From Spirogloea muscicola (lineage: Eukaryota; Streptophyta; Zygnematophyceae; Spirogloeales; Spirogloeaceae), in assembly GCA_009602725.1 (NCBI GenBank), contig WELB01000205.1, forward strand, positions 159,082 to 223,081: a stretch of 64,000 nucleotides of DNA. The letters are read 5' to 3'. The translations under genes and the position numbers were made by a program. The notes beneath the pieces are model-generated. The model searched no databases, was not told the origin of the DNA, and was given only the letters and a program-made list of their open reading frames with translations. Each line of letters starts with the position of its first letter. Positions within the stretch are counted from its first letter, which is position 1. This document shows, in pieces, positions 20,823 through 31,372 of the stretch.

Positions 20823-21382
20823 GTCAATTTGACGAAGTTTCCTTCGACTCGTGCTCAAGCTCATCCTCGAGCAAGATAGGAGGTGGGGGTGATTGAACGC
20901 GGCCATCCTAAGGCCCGAGCTGGGACACGTGAAGTACGTTGTAAATCTTCCATTGTACCGTTGTATCGAGCACAGGACACCTTGCCAACAAAGCGTACCA
21001 CGGGGAAAGGTCCAACCCTAGCCTTACGGATAGGTGCCCAAAATTCAACGGTACTTGAGCACCTCCGTCGAAGGACAGATGCCTGGTAATTACAAAACTC
21101 ATCCGGCTGATAAATAAAGAATGATTGTCAGTGCCGCAGGAAGGCTTGATAGATGCCTGGAGACAGAATTTTCACCAGGCTGGGAAGCGTCAACCTTGAC
21201 CTGAAAGCGGCGCAACCTGGAGTCGTGACACGCGAGACAGCATGGTGCTGGCGCTGGAACGGCGACGGGAGGCGGCGGCGCTGTAGACTGCCTCGACGGC
21301 CTCGTTAGCCGGTAGTGTTGACAAGAACGGTAGACGGCTGACGATAGCTTGAGGGTAGTAGACCGTCAGCTGGCGTGGACGG
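20823..21382 (-). pseudogene. Gypsy integrase C-terminal remnant and unassigned sequence
   Basis: At about 20905-21102 on the minus strand, pieces such as HLSFDGGAQVPL and VQWKIYNVLHVSQLGP match the integrase C-terminus. No chromodomain is readable. From 21103 to 21382 I recognise nothing, except that GACGG at 21378-21382 is the target duplication of the next LTR. Confidence 0.6.
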
Positions 21383-22261
21383 TGTAGCATCCCTGTCCCT
21401 AATCACACAGTTAGAGTCAGAATGTCCTGTTTGGGTTCGGTCATAGGGTGTATTGGAGACAACCCCCCTCATACAAGAGAAACGTCAACGCACATACGGG
21501 CACAGAGCAGAAGTCCTACGCTGAGGCACCGCCCTAGGGCGACTCTACCAATAGACTTGCGGAGAGCCGGCGGGCCCGCAGAGAGGAAGGAGCTGTGGCG
21601 ACGGGCTGGGCAGCAGGCGGCAGCAGCAGAGCTGTGGCGGCGGCGGCAGCAGCAGGCAGCAGCGGGGCTAGCTAGGCAGCAGCAGGGCTGTGTCTCTCTC
21701 GGCGTTAGTCCGAGTCCGGAATCTGGCCAAGGCCTACTACTTAAAGCGGTTTTCCTGCCCCCCCCCCCCCAAGAGGGTGTGACGAGAGTCGGCCCCAGGG
21801 CCCCCCCCCGGAGAGGCGGGCCTGACAAGGGGACACAATGAATGCAAGAGACTGGCGCGCAGAACAGTGACTTGCGCCACGGAGGTGGCGCGTTAGGCCA
21901 AGAGCCTGGTCCACGGGCCAAAGGACTGAGGCCACGAGGACTCGGGACCGAGGCGATGCGGCCATGAGGCCAAGAGAGCTGGCCAACCAGGTCAGCCTGC
22001 AGGGCGCTGGCCTGAGGGAGAGCTGCCCCACCCGGCCAGCCCGCAGGGCGCTGGCCTGAGGGAGCTGCCAAACCCGGCCAGCCCGTAGGGCGTGGGCCCG
22101 ATGCGTGCGCACGTGGTACGGAGCTCAGGACCTCGCACCGTACTTAGCTACACGGAGTGCAGCAAAGATACCCGCACCGTTTGGACTCCAAACGGTAGAT
22201 ACGATACGCTCATGTAAGGTTACTGACCCCGTGGGCACGCCGAAGCGGAGGAAACGTTACA
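21383..22261 (-). mobile_element. Solo LTR, family A variant, target duplication GACGG
   Basis: Starts TGTAGCATCCCTGTCCC and ends GAAACGTTACA. GACGG flanks it at 21378-21382 and 22262-22266. The conserved palindrome is shortened to CACCGCCCTAGGGCG. Three units of the 47-bp tandem repeat are present at about 21980-22100. Confidence 0.9.
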
Positions 22262-23848
22262 GACGGGGTGGAGCGTTGACGGGGGACCGTCAGTATGGCT
22301 GTGGTGGCCGATGGATGGGTACAATAACGGTGATAGCCCGTTGATAGCCGTCGACAGATCGTGGCCGGGTCGTCAACGAAAGACTTTGTGCCACTTATCC
22401 CACCCGGGCCCGTTTGGCCGGGCTCGCAGTCCGTCAGGCTATACAGGGGGAACGCGAGATGGGAAAGGGGGTGAGTTCTTCACCCAACCTCGGACCCCTG
22501 CACCCTTGCCCCTGCAGTAACCGTTGCTCATTCTGCCGTTGCTGTCCCATCCCAATGCCTTCCCGGTTTTCCTCGCCCCGCCGGTAGCCCGGGCTCGGCG
22601 ATCCACAGCATTACAACTTTCACAATTTATCGCCAAAAATGCCAGCAGAGTCCCTCGCCGACACGTGGTCGTTGGATGAAAAAGCACCATTGTGCTCTTC
22701 TGATCCACAAAGACGACGATGGCAGCAGATGCATTCCACGTCTTGGGCAAGTGTGTGATGGAATCGAGACTGACATCATCCCAATTCCTCACACAAATCT
22801 TCAGGGGTTGAATTGAGAGTCCGACTCGCTTCCTAAAGAGAGGTTGTCTTGCTCGTTAGCATGCGGCACTGCTTTGTACAAAAGCATGTACCTGGGCTCA
22901 ACAGCCTTTCCACCTGGGAAGCCGTCTCAGAGCCCTTTTGGTCTTGTTGACTCCAAGATGACCACTGTATGGCGTATCATGCAGCTCCGCCATGATGATG
23001 CTCCACACGGCATTGTAGTCCGGAACCACAATGGCATCGCCGTGCCACCAAAAGCCATTGTCATCGGAGAGTGTGCAAACGCTGCTTGCGTCTGTAAAAC
23101 AAGGGTCTGTGCCACATTCTTAAAGAGAACGCACGTACACGTCGGAGAGGTTGGTCAGGAGGTTGCTGATCAGCACCACGAGTAGGACACAAGCCTGCAT
23201 CCACATCTCCCAACGCGATCAAGGCAGTCACTGCAGCAGCCCCTGCAATGTTGCGGCTCACTGGGTCCGCAACATTGAGCCTTCCAGGGCGTACGCCCAC
23301 TGGAAGCGGAATGATGCCGCACATTCAGCTCACCGAGCTTGCCGTTCCGTCAGTCGCTGCTGAGTGTGGAAGTACGTCAACGGGCAATTATCTGTGACAA
23401 TTGTAAAGTCCTCACTCTCCAGGTAGCAACGCCAACTGCGTATGGCGTGCACCACAGCCAGCAGCTCTTGCTCATCCTTAGTGTAATTTTGCCCTGCGAG
23501 ATCAGCCAGGGCGACTCTCGAAACCTATCTGGTGGCCCTCTTGCAAGTTCACGGCAACCAATGCTGGTCAAGTAGGCGTAACATATTAGCTCATACCGCA
23601 CTCCTTCTCGAGGAAAGGCTAGTACAGGCGGAGATGTAAGTGCCTGTCGGAAATCCTCGAATGCCCTCTGGCATTCGGACGACCACTTCCAGGGTACATC
23701 CTTACGAGTGAGCCGCGTAAGAGGAAGTGCCATGTTCCCAAAGTTTTATAAAAACATTTGAAAGTAATCCGGAAATCCCTGAAAGGATCGCAGCTGGGGC
23801 AAATTCCGTGGCACAGGCCAATCCTCTCCAACGGAGGGAACATTACAT
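22262..23848 (-). pseudogene. Ty3/gypsy pol fragment: RT end, RNase H, integrase (G3)
   Basis: Read right to left: EDWPVPRNLPQLRSFQGF (RT/connection), LTRLTRKDVPWKWSSECQRAFEDF and PPVLAFPREGVRYELICYA (RNase H region), RPGRLNVADPVSRN, then the integrase core NWDDVSLDSITHLPKTWNAS and VVFVDQKSTMVLFHPTTT. Frames are broken in many places. The right end is fused to an LTR start at 23849, so this is a deletion junction and not a natural element end. Confidence 0.75.
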
Positions 23849-26062
23849 ACCTTCCCAATTAGATGTTCACGTCCTCGGGAACAAGAAGGGAGCACTACAG
23901 GAGGTCGACTCATGGGCATTAAGCCCGGCGGGAAGATACTGGACGACGAAGAGAAGAGGCAATGCCTCCTGTTAGATACTTTCAAACGAAAGAAGGACAA
24001 TTGTGACCGCAGCTTCCCATGAATCGTGCTCAGGCGCATAGCGAAGCTACTTGATAAGGCACTCACGGGATTTACAACCCCACGGGAGAATGTCCCGGTG
24101 CACATGATACTCTTCCTCGTTATCAAGAACGAGGGGAGGTGGGGTTGGGTGGACACGGCCATCCGGATGGTATGGCACGAGCTGAGACACAGTATCGGTG
24201 TAGCAAGCTTGTATGCGACCTTGCCGACCAGGCGCGTTACACGAAAGGGTCCAACCCATTCTGGCAGCAACTTGTGCGTACTCATGGCCCGCAAGGCTAG
24301 ATGCTTAGTGCTCAAAAGCACTGGGGCACTCACGTCGAAGGACACGTTCTTGCTACGTAGATCAGGATACTGCTTTTTCCGGTGGTGAGCACTTGTCAAG
24401 AATTGCTTAGCCCTCCGCTGAGTCTCCAGGAGGTCACTGGGGAAAGCGTACTGCGGGCGGAACGCGCTCCGGCCTCCCCACCTGCAAAGGTGATCGGGGA
24501 TGCTGACAAGCAGGATGAAGGGAGTGTGTTGGTAGTCATGAAAGGCGTTGTTCACAGCATACTCGCTGATGCAAGGTACTCATCCCAGTCAGTATGTCTG
24601 AGATTTCTAAGTAGTCTTAGCATTTCAGCCAAAACCCGCACCAACCTCACAGTCTGACCGTCTGGTTGTGGGTGCTGTGCATATGGAGTGCTTGTATCAA
24701 TAAGCCTACACACTTCTTTCAATGAGTGACCCGTGAATTGAGGACCGCGGTCAGACCATTCGCTGGGTACTCCGTGCAGTTTCCATGTTCGGTCCACAGA
24801 CATGCCAGCAACCCGGCAGGCTTGGGAGAGCTTGCCTGAGTACGCTGGCAGATGGCGCAAGTCTTCACAAAGACTCTCTTTGTACTCACAAGCCCGGTCA
24901 CCATTAGACAAGCTTGATAGCTTTCCTTGACTTGTCTTCTCAATACCCAAGTGACCACGGTACTGAGGCTCATGCGTATCTTGCACGATACTAGTGCGCA
25001 AGGCATTGCAGTCGGGCACCACAATGGCGTCACCTCACCACCAGAAGCCTTAATCACAGACTATAGTGCGTGGTTTGGTTGCTCGTGCAAAGCAAGGGTC
25101 TGTGCCATGCCCATCACAAACACTCGCATACAATTCAGAGTGGTTGGTGGTGCACTGCCGAGCGGCCCACGGGCAGCCCGCACGTCTGCAGTCTGAGCCC
25201 TTGTGACACACAAAATGGGCGCCACAGCAGCCCCTGAGATATGCGGCCACCGGGCCGCAGCATTTATACGTCCAGGGTAGTACACCCACTGGATTGGAGC
25301 AGTACCGTACTACTAGCTCACCAAGCTTGACGCCTGCTCAATTGCTGCTGTTTCTGAAAGTAGGTCGACTGGCGATGGCCCGTTTCAATCGTAGGTTCAG
25401 CACCCTCGAGATAGCAACGCCACACTTGGAGGGCGTGCACATCAGCAAGGAGCTCTTGCTCGCCCCGTGGTTGGTATGCGCCCTGCACGACTGGGCAGGC
25501 GGGTCTCAAACGCTGCGGGTTGACCCTACAAGAGAACGGCAAATGCCGATCAAAGAGGCGTCACACACATTTGACTACCATGAAGCGCCTTCTCGAGGCG
25601 AGGCCCAAAACAGGTGGGAATACTAGAACCCGTCTTGGTGTTCCTCAAATGCCCGCGCATCTGTACGTTAGCCCCAGGGTACGTCCTTACGAGTGAGCTT
25701 CTTAAGAGAAGATGCCACACTTCCGTGTCCTTGCAGGACTCCTGACAGGAACGGAAATATTGTGCGAATGCTAAAAGAAACACAATTGCGGCACATTTCG
25801 TGGCACTCAACCAGTCCTTTACGTCAGTCTCTGCAGACAGATGCAGCATGACTTCACCACTACTTTTGGGGTTGACGCGAAACCTGTCTTTGCCAACGAT
25901 ACGGCCTACTACTAATAACACACACTTGGCATGGAAGTGATTCTCACGTTGCAAAAGGCAGACTCGCTGCAGGAGCAAGACGTGATCCTGCAGTGTCATA
26001 CGAACACCATTACGTCATCCAAGTACACCAGCACAGTGTCATACGGTGAGGTCCGAAGACTT
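23849..26062 (-). pseudogene. Ty3/gypsy pol fragment: RT to chromodomain plus LTR start (G4)
   Basis: From 26062 down: RT catalytic region VLVYLDD (in a shifted frame), RNase H, H2C2 region (HEPQYRGHLGIEKTS), integrase core (DRTWKLHGVPSEWSDRGPQFTG and HPQPDGQT), integrase C-terminus (SFDVSAPVLLSTKHLALRAM, LPEWVGPFRVTRLVGKVAYK) and frameshifted chromodomain. GTTCCCGAGGACGTGAACAT and a polypurine tract follow, and only about 18 bases of an LTR (TGTAATGTTCCCTCCGTT) remain before the junction with G3. Both ends are truncated. Confidence 0.75.
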
Positions 26063-29000
26063 CCACAGCCAAACACGGGCCTGAAACAGAAGCTGGACAG
26101 CTTTCTTTGTCTTTTCCCATACCCAAATGACCACTATACGGAGGCTCATGCAGTTCTTGCAAGATACTGCTGCAAGGCATTGCAATCAGGGACTGCAATG
26201 GCATCACCTCGCCACCAAAAGCCTTGGTCATTTACTAGTTATCTATAAACCATGGGTCTGAGCCATGCCCATCACGAATACGCACATACAGCTCAGAGAG
26301 GTTGGCAGTGGACTGCCGAGCAGCTCCACGAGTAGGCCGCACATCGGACCCCTTGAAGCGTGCAAGACAGCCGCCACTGCAGCCCCTGCAATGTTGCGAC
26401 TCACCGGGTCAGCTACATTCATTCGTCCAGGGCGGTACAACCACTCTAAACGGAAGTGTGCTATGCACTCTGCCCACCGTGCTTGACGCCTGCGCAATCG
26501 CTGTTGTGTGTGATCAGGTCATGGACAGTGGTCCGTTACAACCGTAAAGTCAACACCCTCGAGATAGCATCGCCACACACCTAGGGCGTGCACAACAGCA
26601 AGGAGCTATTGCTACCCCGTAGTACAGATACGCTCTGCAGGACGAAGCAAGCGACTCTCAAATGCTACGGGGTGACCCTCCTGCAAGAGAACGGCACCAA
26701 TGCCGATCAAAGAGGCGTCACATACTACTTCAAATGGCACGCCTTCTCGAGGCAAGGCCAAAACGGGTGGATGCAACAAAACCCGTTCGGTATCCTCGAA
26801 TGCCTTTGGCATTCGGACGTCCAAATCCAGCTGACCTCCTTACGAGTGAGCTTCGTAAGAGGAGATGCCATACTTCCGTATTCTCGCAGGAATTTACGGA
26901 AGTAATTTGCGAATCCCACAAAGGAATGCAACTGTGGCACATTCCGTGGCACTGGCCAGTCCTTTACTACTCTACAGTCTTCTTGGGGTCGACGCGAATC
27001 CCGTCTTTGCCCACAACATGCCCTGAGTACGTCAGCTCCGGCTGATCGAATAAATATACGGATATCTTGGCATACAGTTGAGTTGCACACAGCAATTGCA
27101 GCACTTGCTACAAGTGCAGTACATGCTCCTTAGGCGTTCAACTAAAGTCCAGTATGTCATCCAGGTAAACCAGCACGAAGTCATACAGTAGGGGGCCAAA
27201 GACTTTCGTCATCACAGCCTGAAATGTGGCGGGTGCATTGGTTAAACCAAAGCTGAGAGATCACCGAGCGGCGTACGACTGCCGACTTCGGGACATCCTC
27301 AGGTGTGATACGGATCTGATGATAACCGCTTCGCAGATCTAGGGAGCTTGACACATTAGCTCCTGCAAGACGATCGAACAGGCCGTCAACTCGAGGCAAA
27401 GGTTGTGACGTCTCTGCTCTAATCACGCAGTTAGAGCCAGAATGTCCTGGTTTGGATTCGAGCATATGGTGTTTTGGAGACAACCCTCATACAGGAGGAC
27501 GCCAACGCACATACGCGCACAGAGCGCCGCGGAAGTCTTACCCTGAGGCACCGCCCTAGGGCGGTGACTCTACCAGTAGACTCCCATACCATCTTTCTTC
27601 TTCACGAAGAGAGTTGCACCGTACGGCGACTGGGAAGGCTCAATGTGCCTTCTACGTAACAGTTCCGCCACTTGGGACTGCATCTCCAGAAATTCGAGAG
27701 GACTCAGTCGATACATCGGACGGTATGGCGGCGAAGCGCCGGGCTCCAATGGATTTGTATGAGCCACGCCTTGATCCGGAGGCAAACTGTCTGGATGAGC
27801 ATACGGGAACACATCCGAAAACTCCGCCAACAAACTGTCAAAAGTTGCACGATGTGAGGCCACATCACTACTACTGAGTCGGGGGGAAGTCAACAATCAT
27901 CACTATTAACAGATACACAGCCGGTCGATTCTGCGTGAAGGAGCCTCGTGAACTGCACAGCCGACAGCTGAATAGAGGATAGGAGCCTGTCATCGGCGGT
28001 GATACTGGGGGAACGTCTTTGTACAGTACGAAACGACGAGCACCCCGTCGGCCCGAGCAAGTCCGAGCGTCAAAGTCAAGGAGGGCTGCGGTAGCACACA
28101 ACCAATCATCGTCCAATATCACATCAAACCCCAATGCCAACTCAACGACATGGCAAGACACAAGCGTCTTGTAATGTTGAATTTGTACGGGGATTTGACA
28201 CAGGCCCAAGACTTTGGCAGTGTGTCCATTTGCCGTTGTAGCTTGCGAGATACCAGTGGGTTTGACAACCAAACCCTAGTTACTCACCAAAGTCTACTGA
28301 CACAGGAGACACAAGCCCCCGTGTCTACGAGGATCTGGGCTGGCTGACCAGCCACCTGTCCTGAAAACAACATGGTTGGCGCGACGCTGAGTGCCGAGGC
28401 ACTTACTACCGTAAGAATATAAGTACGAGCTACAAATACGAGCAGTTTAGTAGGTCTTGGAGTAACGCCATTTACTCCATACTTCACATGGGGGTGGGCC
28501 GCCATCTGGCCACACAACAAAGCCAGCCCCTTTGAAGGTGGAGGGTTTACTCCACGACTACACGGCACGATGAAGAACAGCGGCTTTTTAGCACCGTGTA
28601 AACTGATCCAGCTCAAGTACATGCTCGCGGCCTCTTGCAGCTGTTCGAAGGAACCCATACAACGAGAGGCCCTTCACTCACCAGCGCTTGCAGAAGCCCA
28701 TGCACAGAGGGTACTACTGACTAAACAGACGTTGGACATACTCGTCCTACAAGTTCAAACAGCATTTCCGGGTCATGCCGCTGAAATACCCACAAGCGTG
28801 ATACAGAAAGGCATTAACTTTCGCCTTTACCCTTGTACTGGCGCTTCGGGAGTGTTGAGGCCGGCGTAGGCGGCGCTGGAGGCTTTGGCGACTGCGGGCA
28901 CTCCAGTACATACGGTGCCCCTTCAAGCCGCTTCGGTCGCACACCCGATCTTCCTCCGGGACAAATCCACTTGCCCCTTGGGCACCACAATCCGAGGCGG

Positions 29001-30379
29001 CGACCGAGGTTTACCACCGTAGCCGTGCCTAGGCTTGAGACGCTTCACAGCCGAAGGCCCCGGCGCATCACGGTCCTCACCACGAAGCAGGCGCTTTCTC
29101 GGAGGATACCTCGAGAAGGACTGGCGCGCCTGCTCAGTGAACCTGGCCAAGGATGTTACAGCTAAAGACAAGATTTTGTCCCACTGGGACAACAATGCCA
29201 CGTGATGCGGGAGACCCGCCTTGAAGCATTGGACTTGATCCTTGGCGTCCATCTTGCTGCATGTCATCAACAACAGATAAAAATCGGCATACGTAATCTT
29301 CGAAGTCATCGTCCACCATACGAATGACATCGAGTTGATTGCGGGATTAAGCTCCGCGTGCACTTCGCCGTACTGGGTGGTGAGCGAGTGCGTGAAGAAG
29401 ACCTACATGATATACATGCTGGGCGGAGGGACGACTTCTTGGCCTCCCACATTGCGGAGGTATCTCCGGCGAGGTACGTGGCTGCAATCCCCACGCGGGA
29501 TGCTACAGGTGCTTCACAGCGCTCAAACCACGAATTTACCTCGCGGAACCAGGCGGCGAGGCTGCCCTGCCCATCGTGCCTTGAAAGGCTGCACGGCTGG
29601 GCACGCCCCACCCGTGCAGCGTGGCTAACTTTAGCCCTGAGGCTTTGAACTCGCTGTTCCCCCGCGCACACACGGGAATTCCCCGCGCACACACAGAAAT
29701 CAGCGCTCGTACCTTCTCACACAGCACCTCCAACACGGGGGTTACGTGCGGATCCCCACCTGCAATCGCAGCCTCCACTCCACTCCAGCTCCCTCAGGCG
29801 CTCTAGGCGCCGCGCCTCGGAGGAAGTCAGGCTGTCCGGTTCGGGCGCTTGGAGCTCCGCCAACTCGTTCACCACCTCCTCGGCCTCGGCCGGTGGTACT
29901 GCCGGCGGAGAGGCGCTAGATTGCGCACTTGAGTCCGCGCAGTCCATGTCTTTACACCAAAACTCCGAGGCACGAGTCAGTGGCAGGCATCGGACATACC
30001 GCGAAGACAACACTACCACAATCTGACTGAGCAAGCTGGTGCCCCAGGCAAGCAAATCAATCGTGGCAGCGCACAAGTCATATCTCCAAACCACAAAGCC
30101 GCACGCGCAGCCGAGGGAGGGACCAGGACTGGGTACGGACCAGCCTCTGGCACGGAGCCAGACTTCGCCGCCCAGCGGCGATCGATTTCACCTCCTTGTC
30201 ACGCAGACAGGCAATTTCCCGACCGCTGATGTTTACGGAGGCGAAGTACTGACCTGGCAATGGAGATTGCTGCCGGGGTGGAGGACCAGTTGAGTTTGGC
30301 CGACCCCGGATGCGTGGATGCAGCGGGCGAGTGTTCACAGTACCAGCCGGCCCGCTGATGCAGATCCACGGGTACGCTC
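26063..30379 (-). pseudogene. Ty3/gypsy chromovirus, gag to integrase zinc region (G5)
   Basis: Longest minus-strand gypsy copy. From 30094 down: gag start (AWGTSLLSQIVVVLSSRYV, SSARRLERLRELE-like coil), capsid-like region 29.7-29.1 kb, protease QILVDTGACVSC (about 28310-28350), flap region GLCQIPVQIQHY, linker LLAEFSDVFPYAHPDSLPPD, and RT start [20 protein letters not shown] with [15 protein letters not shown]. An LTR fragment replaces part of RT at 27404-27582. RT then resumes with LFDRLAGANVSSSLDLRSGY and [14 protein letters not shown]. RNase H follows (VVCDASLIGIGAVLLQEGHP), and the H2C2 zinc region PPYSGHLGMGK ends the copy near 26063. Stops and frameshifts are frequent. Confidence 0.8.
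27404..27582 (-). mobile_element. 179-bp fragment of LTR-A inside RT of G5
   Basis: Runs from the LTR outer end (TGTGACGTCTCTGC) to ACCAGTAGACT, including a perfect CACCGCCCTAGGGCGGTG. It replaces about 57 bases of RT coding (the residues between KKKDG and PLPRVDGLF). No target duplication is apparent. Confidence 0.8.
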
Positions 30380-31006
30380 TGGCAAGGGGTTTAGGGACTA
30401 CCCCCTTACAGAATGGAAACGCCAGTACACACAGAACAGATACGCGCACACTGCGCAGCGGAAGTCTTACCCTGAGGCACCGATGGAAGGCCTCGACTCT
30501 ACTGAGGGTCTGGCTTACTAGCTGTCCCCAGATGGGTCGCAAGCATGGCACTTATGAACAGCCGGCGATGGATGCAGCGACGAGCTGCGACGACGGGCTG
30601 GGCAGCAGAAGACAGTAGCAGAGATGTGGCGACGGCTGCGGCAGCAGGCAAGCAAGGCTATGCCTCCCTCGGCGTCACCGGTCTGACTGAGCAGTCTGGC
30701 CTCGGCCGACTACAGATAGCGTTCCACCTGCCACCCCTCCCCCGAGGGTGTCACAAGGGTCGTCCCAGGGCCCCAGGGCCCACCCTCGGAGGGACGGGCC
30801 CAACAATGGGGACACGAAGTAGCGTGTGGACGAGGGGAGCCCCAAGGGCCCACCCTCGGCGGGCTCGCCCAAGAGCGAGCTCGACATCGGGAATAGCTGG
30901 ACAAGGTGCAGCGGATTGACCGGCACTGTTGACACGCTACAACGTGACGAGACGACACTGGAAGGATTCCAGCAACGTTGGCACGCCTTAACGGCGAGAA
31001 CAATAC
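30380..31006 (-). mobile_element. LTR family C at the 5' side of G5
   Basis: On the plus strand it ends GAGAACAATACA and contains CAGCGGAAGTCTTACCCTGAGGCACC plus GAAGGCCTCGACTCTACTGAGGG. It shares U3-like CCCACCCTCGG blocks with family A. A clear primer binding site is not visible next to it, so a small deletion may separate it from the G5 leader. A partial copy in plus orientation lies at 42593-42975. Confidence 0.65.
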
Positions 31007-31372
31007 ATGTAGTGCTTCCTTCTTGTTCCCAAGGACGTGAACATCTGAGGGAGGAGGTATATAACGTTACTCCCGTCTGGGCGTGCCAACGGGGCCGGTA
31101 ACTCTACTCTTATCTACCGTTTCGGAGTTCCAAACGGTGCAGGTAACTTGCCTACACCACGTGTAGCTATTTACGGTTCGAGGTCCCGGGGTTCGTACCA
31201 CGTGCGCACGGCTCGGGCCCCGTGCGCATGCATCGGGCCCACGCCCTGCGGGGTGGCCGGGTGGGCCAGCTCTCCCTCAGGCCAGCGCCTTGTGGGCTGG
31301 CCGAAGCGGCCAGCTCTCTTGGCCTCATGGCTGCATGGCCTCGGTCCTGAGTCCTCATGGCCTCTTTCTAGA
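31007..31372 (+). mobile_element. Gypsy 3' end: polypurine tract and truncated LTR-A (G6)
   Basis: Plus-oriented TTCTTGTTCCCAAGGACGTG, polypurine GAGGGAGGAGGT, then an LTR starting TATAACGTTACTCCCG at about 31058 with the CCGTTTCGGAGTTCCAAACGG dyad. It stops near 31372, where a minus-oriented integrase begins, so two thirds of the LTR are missing. Confidence 0.7.
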
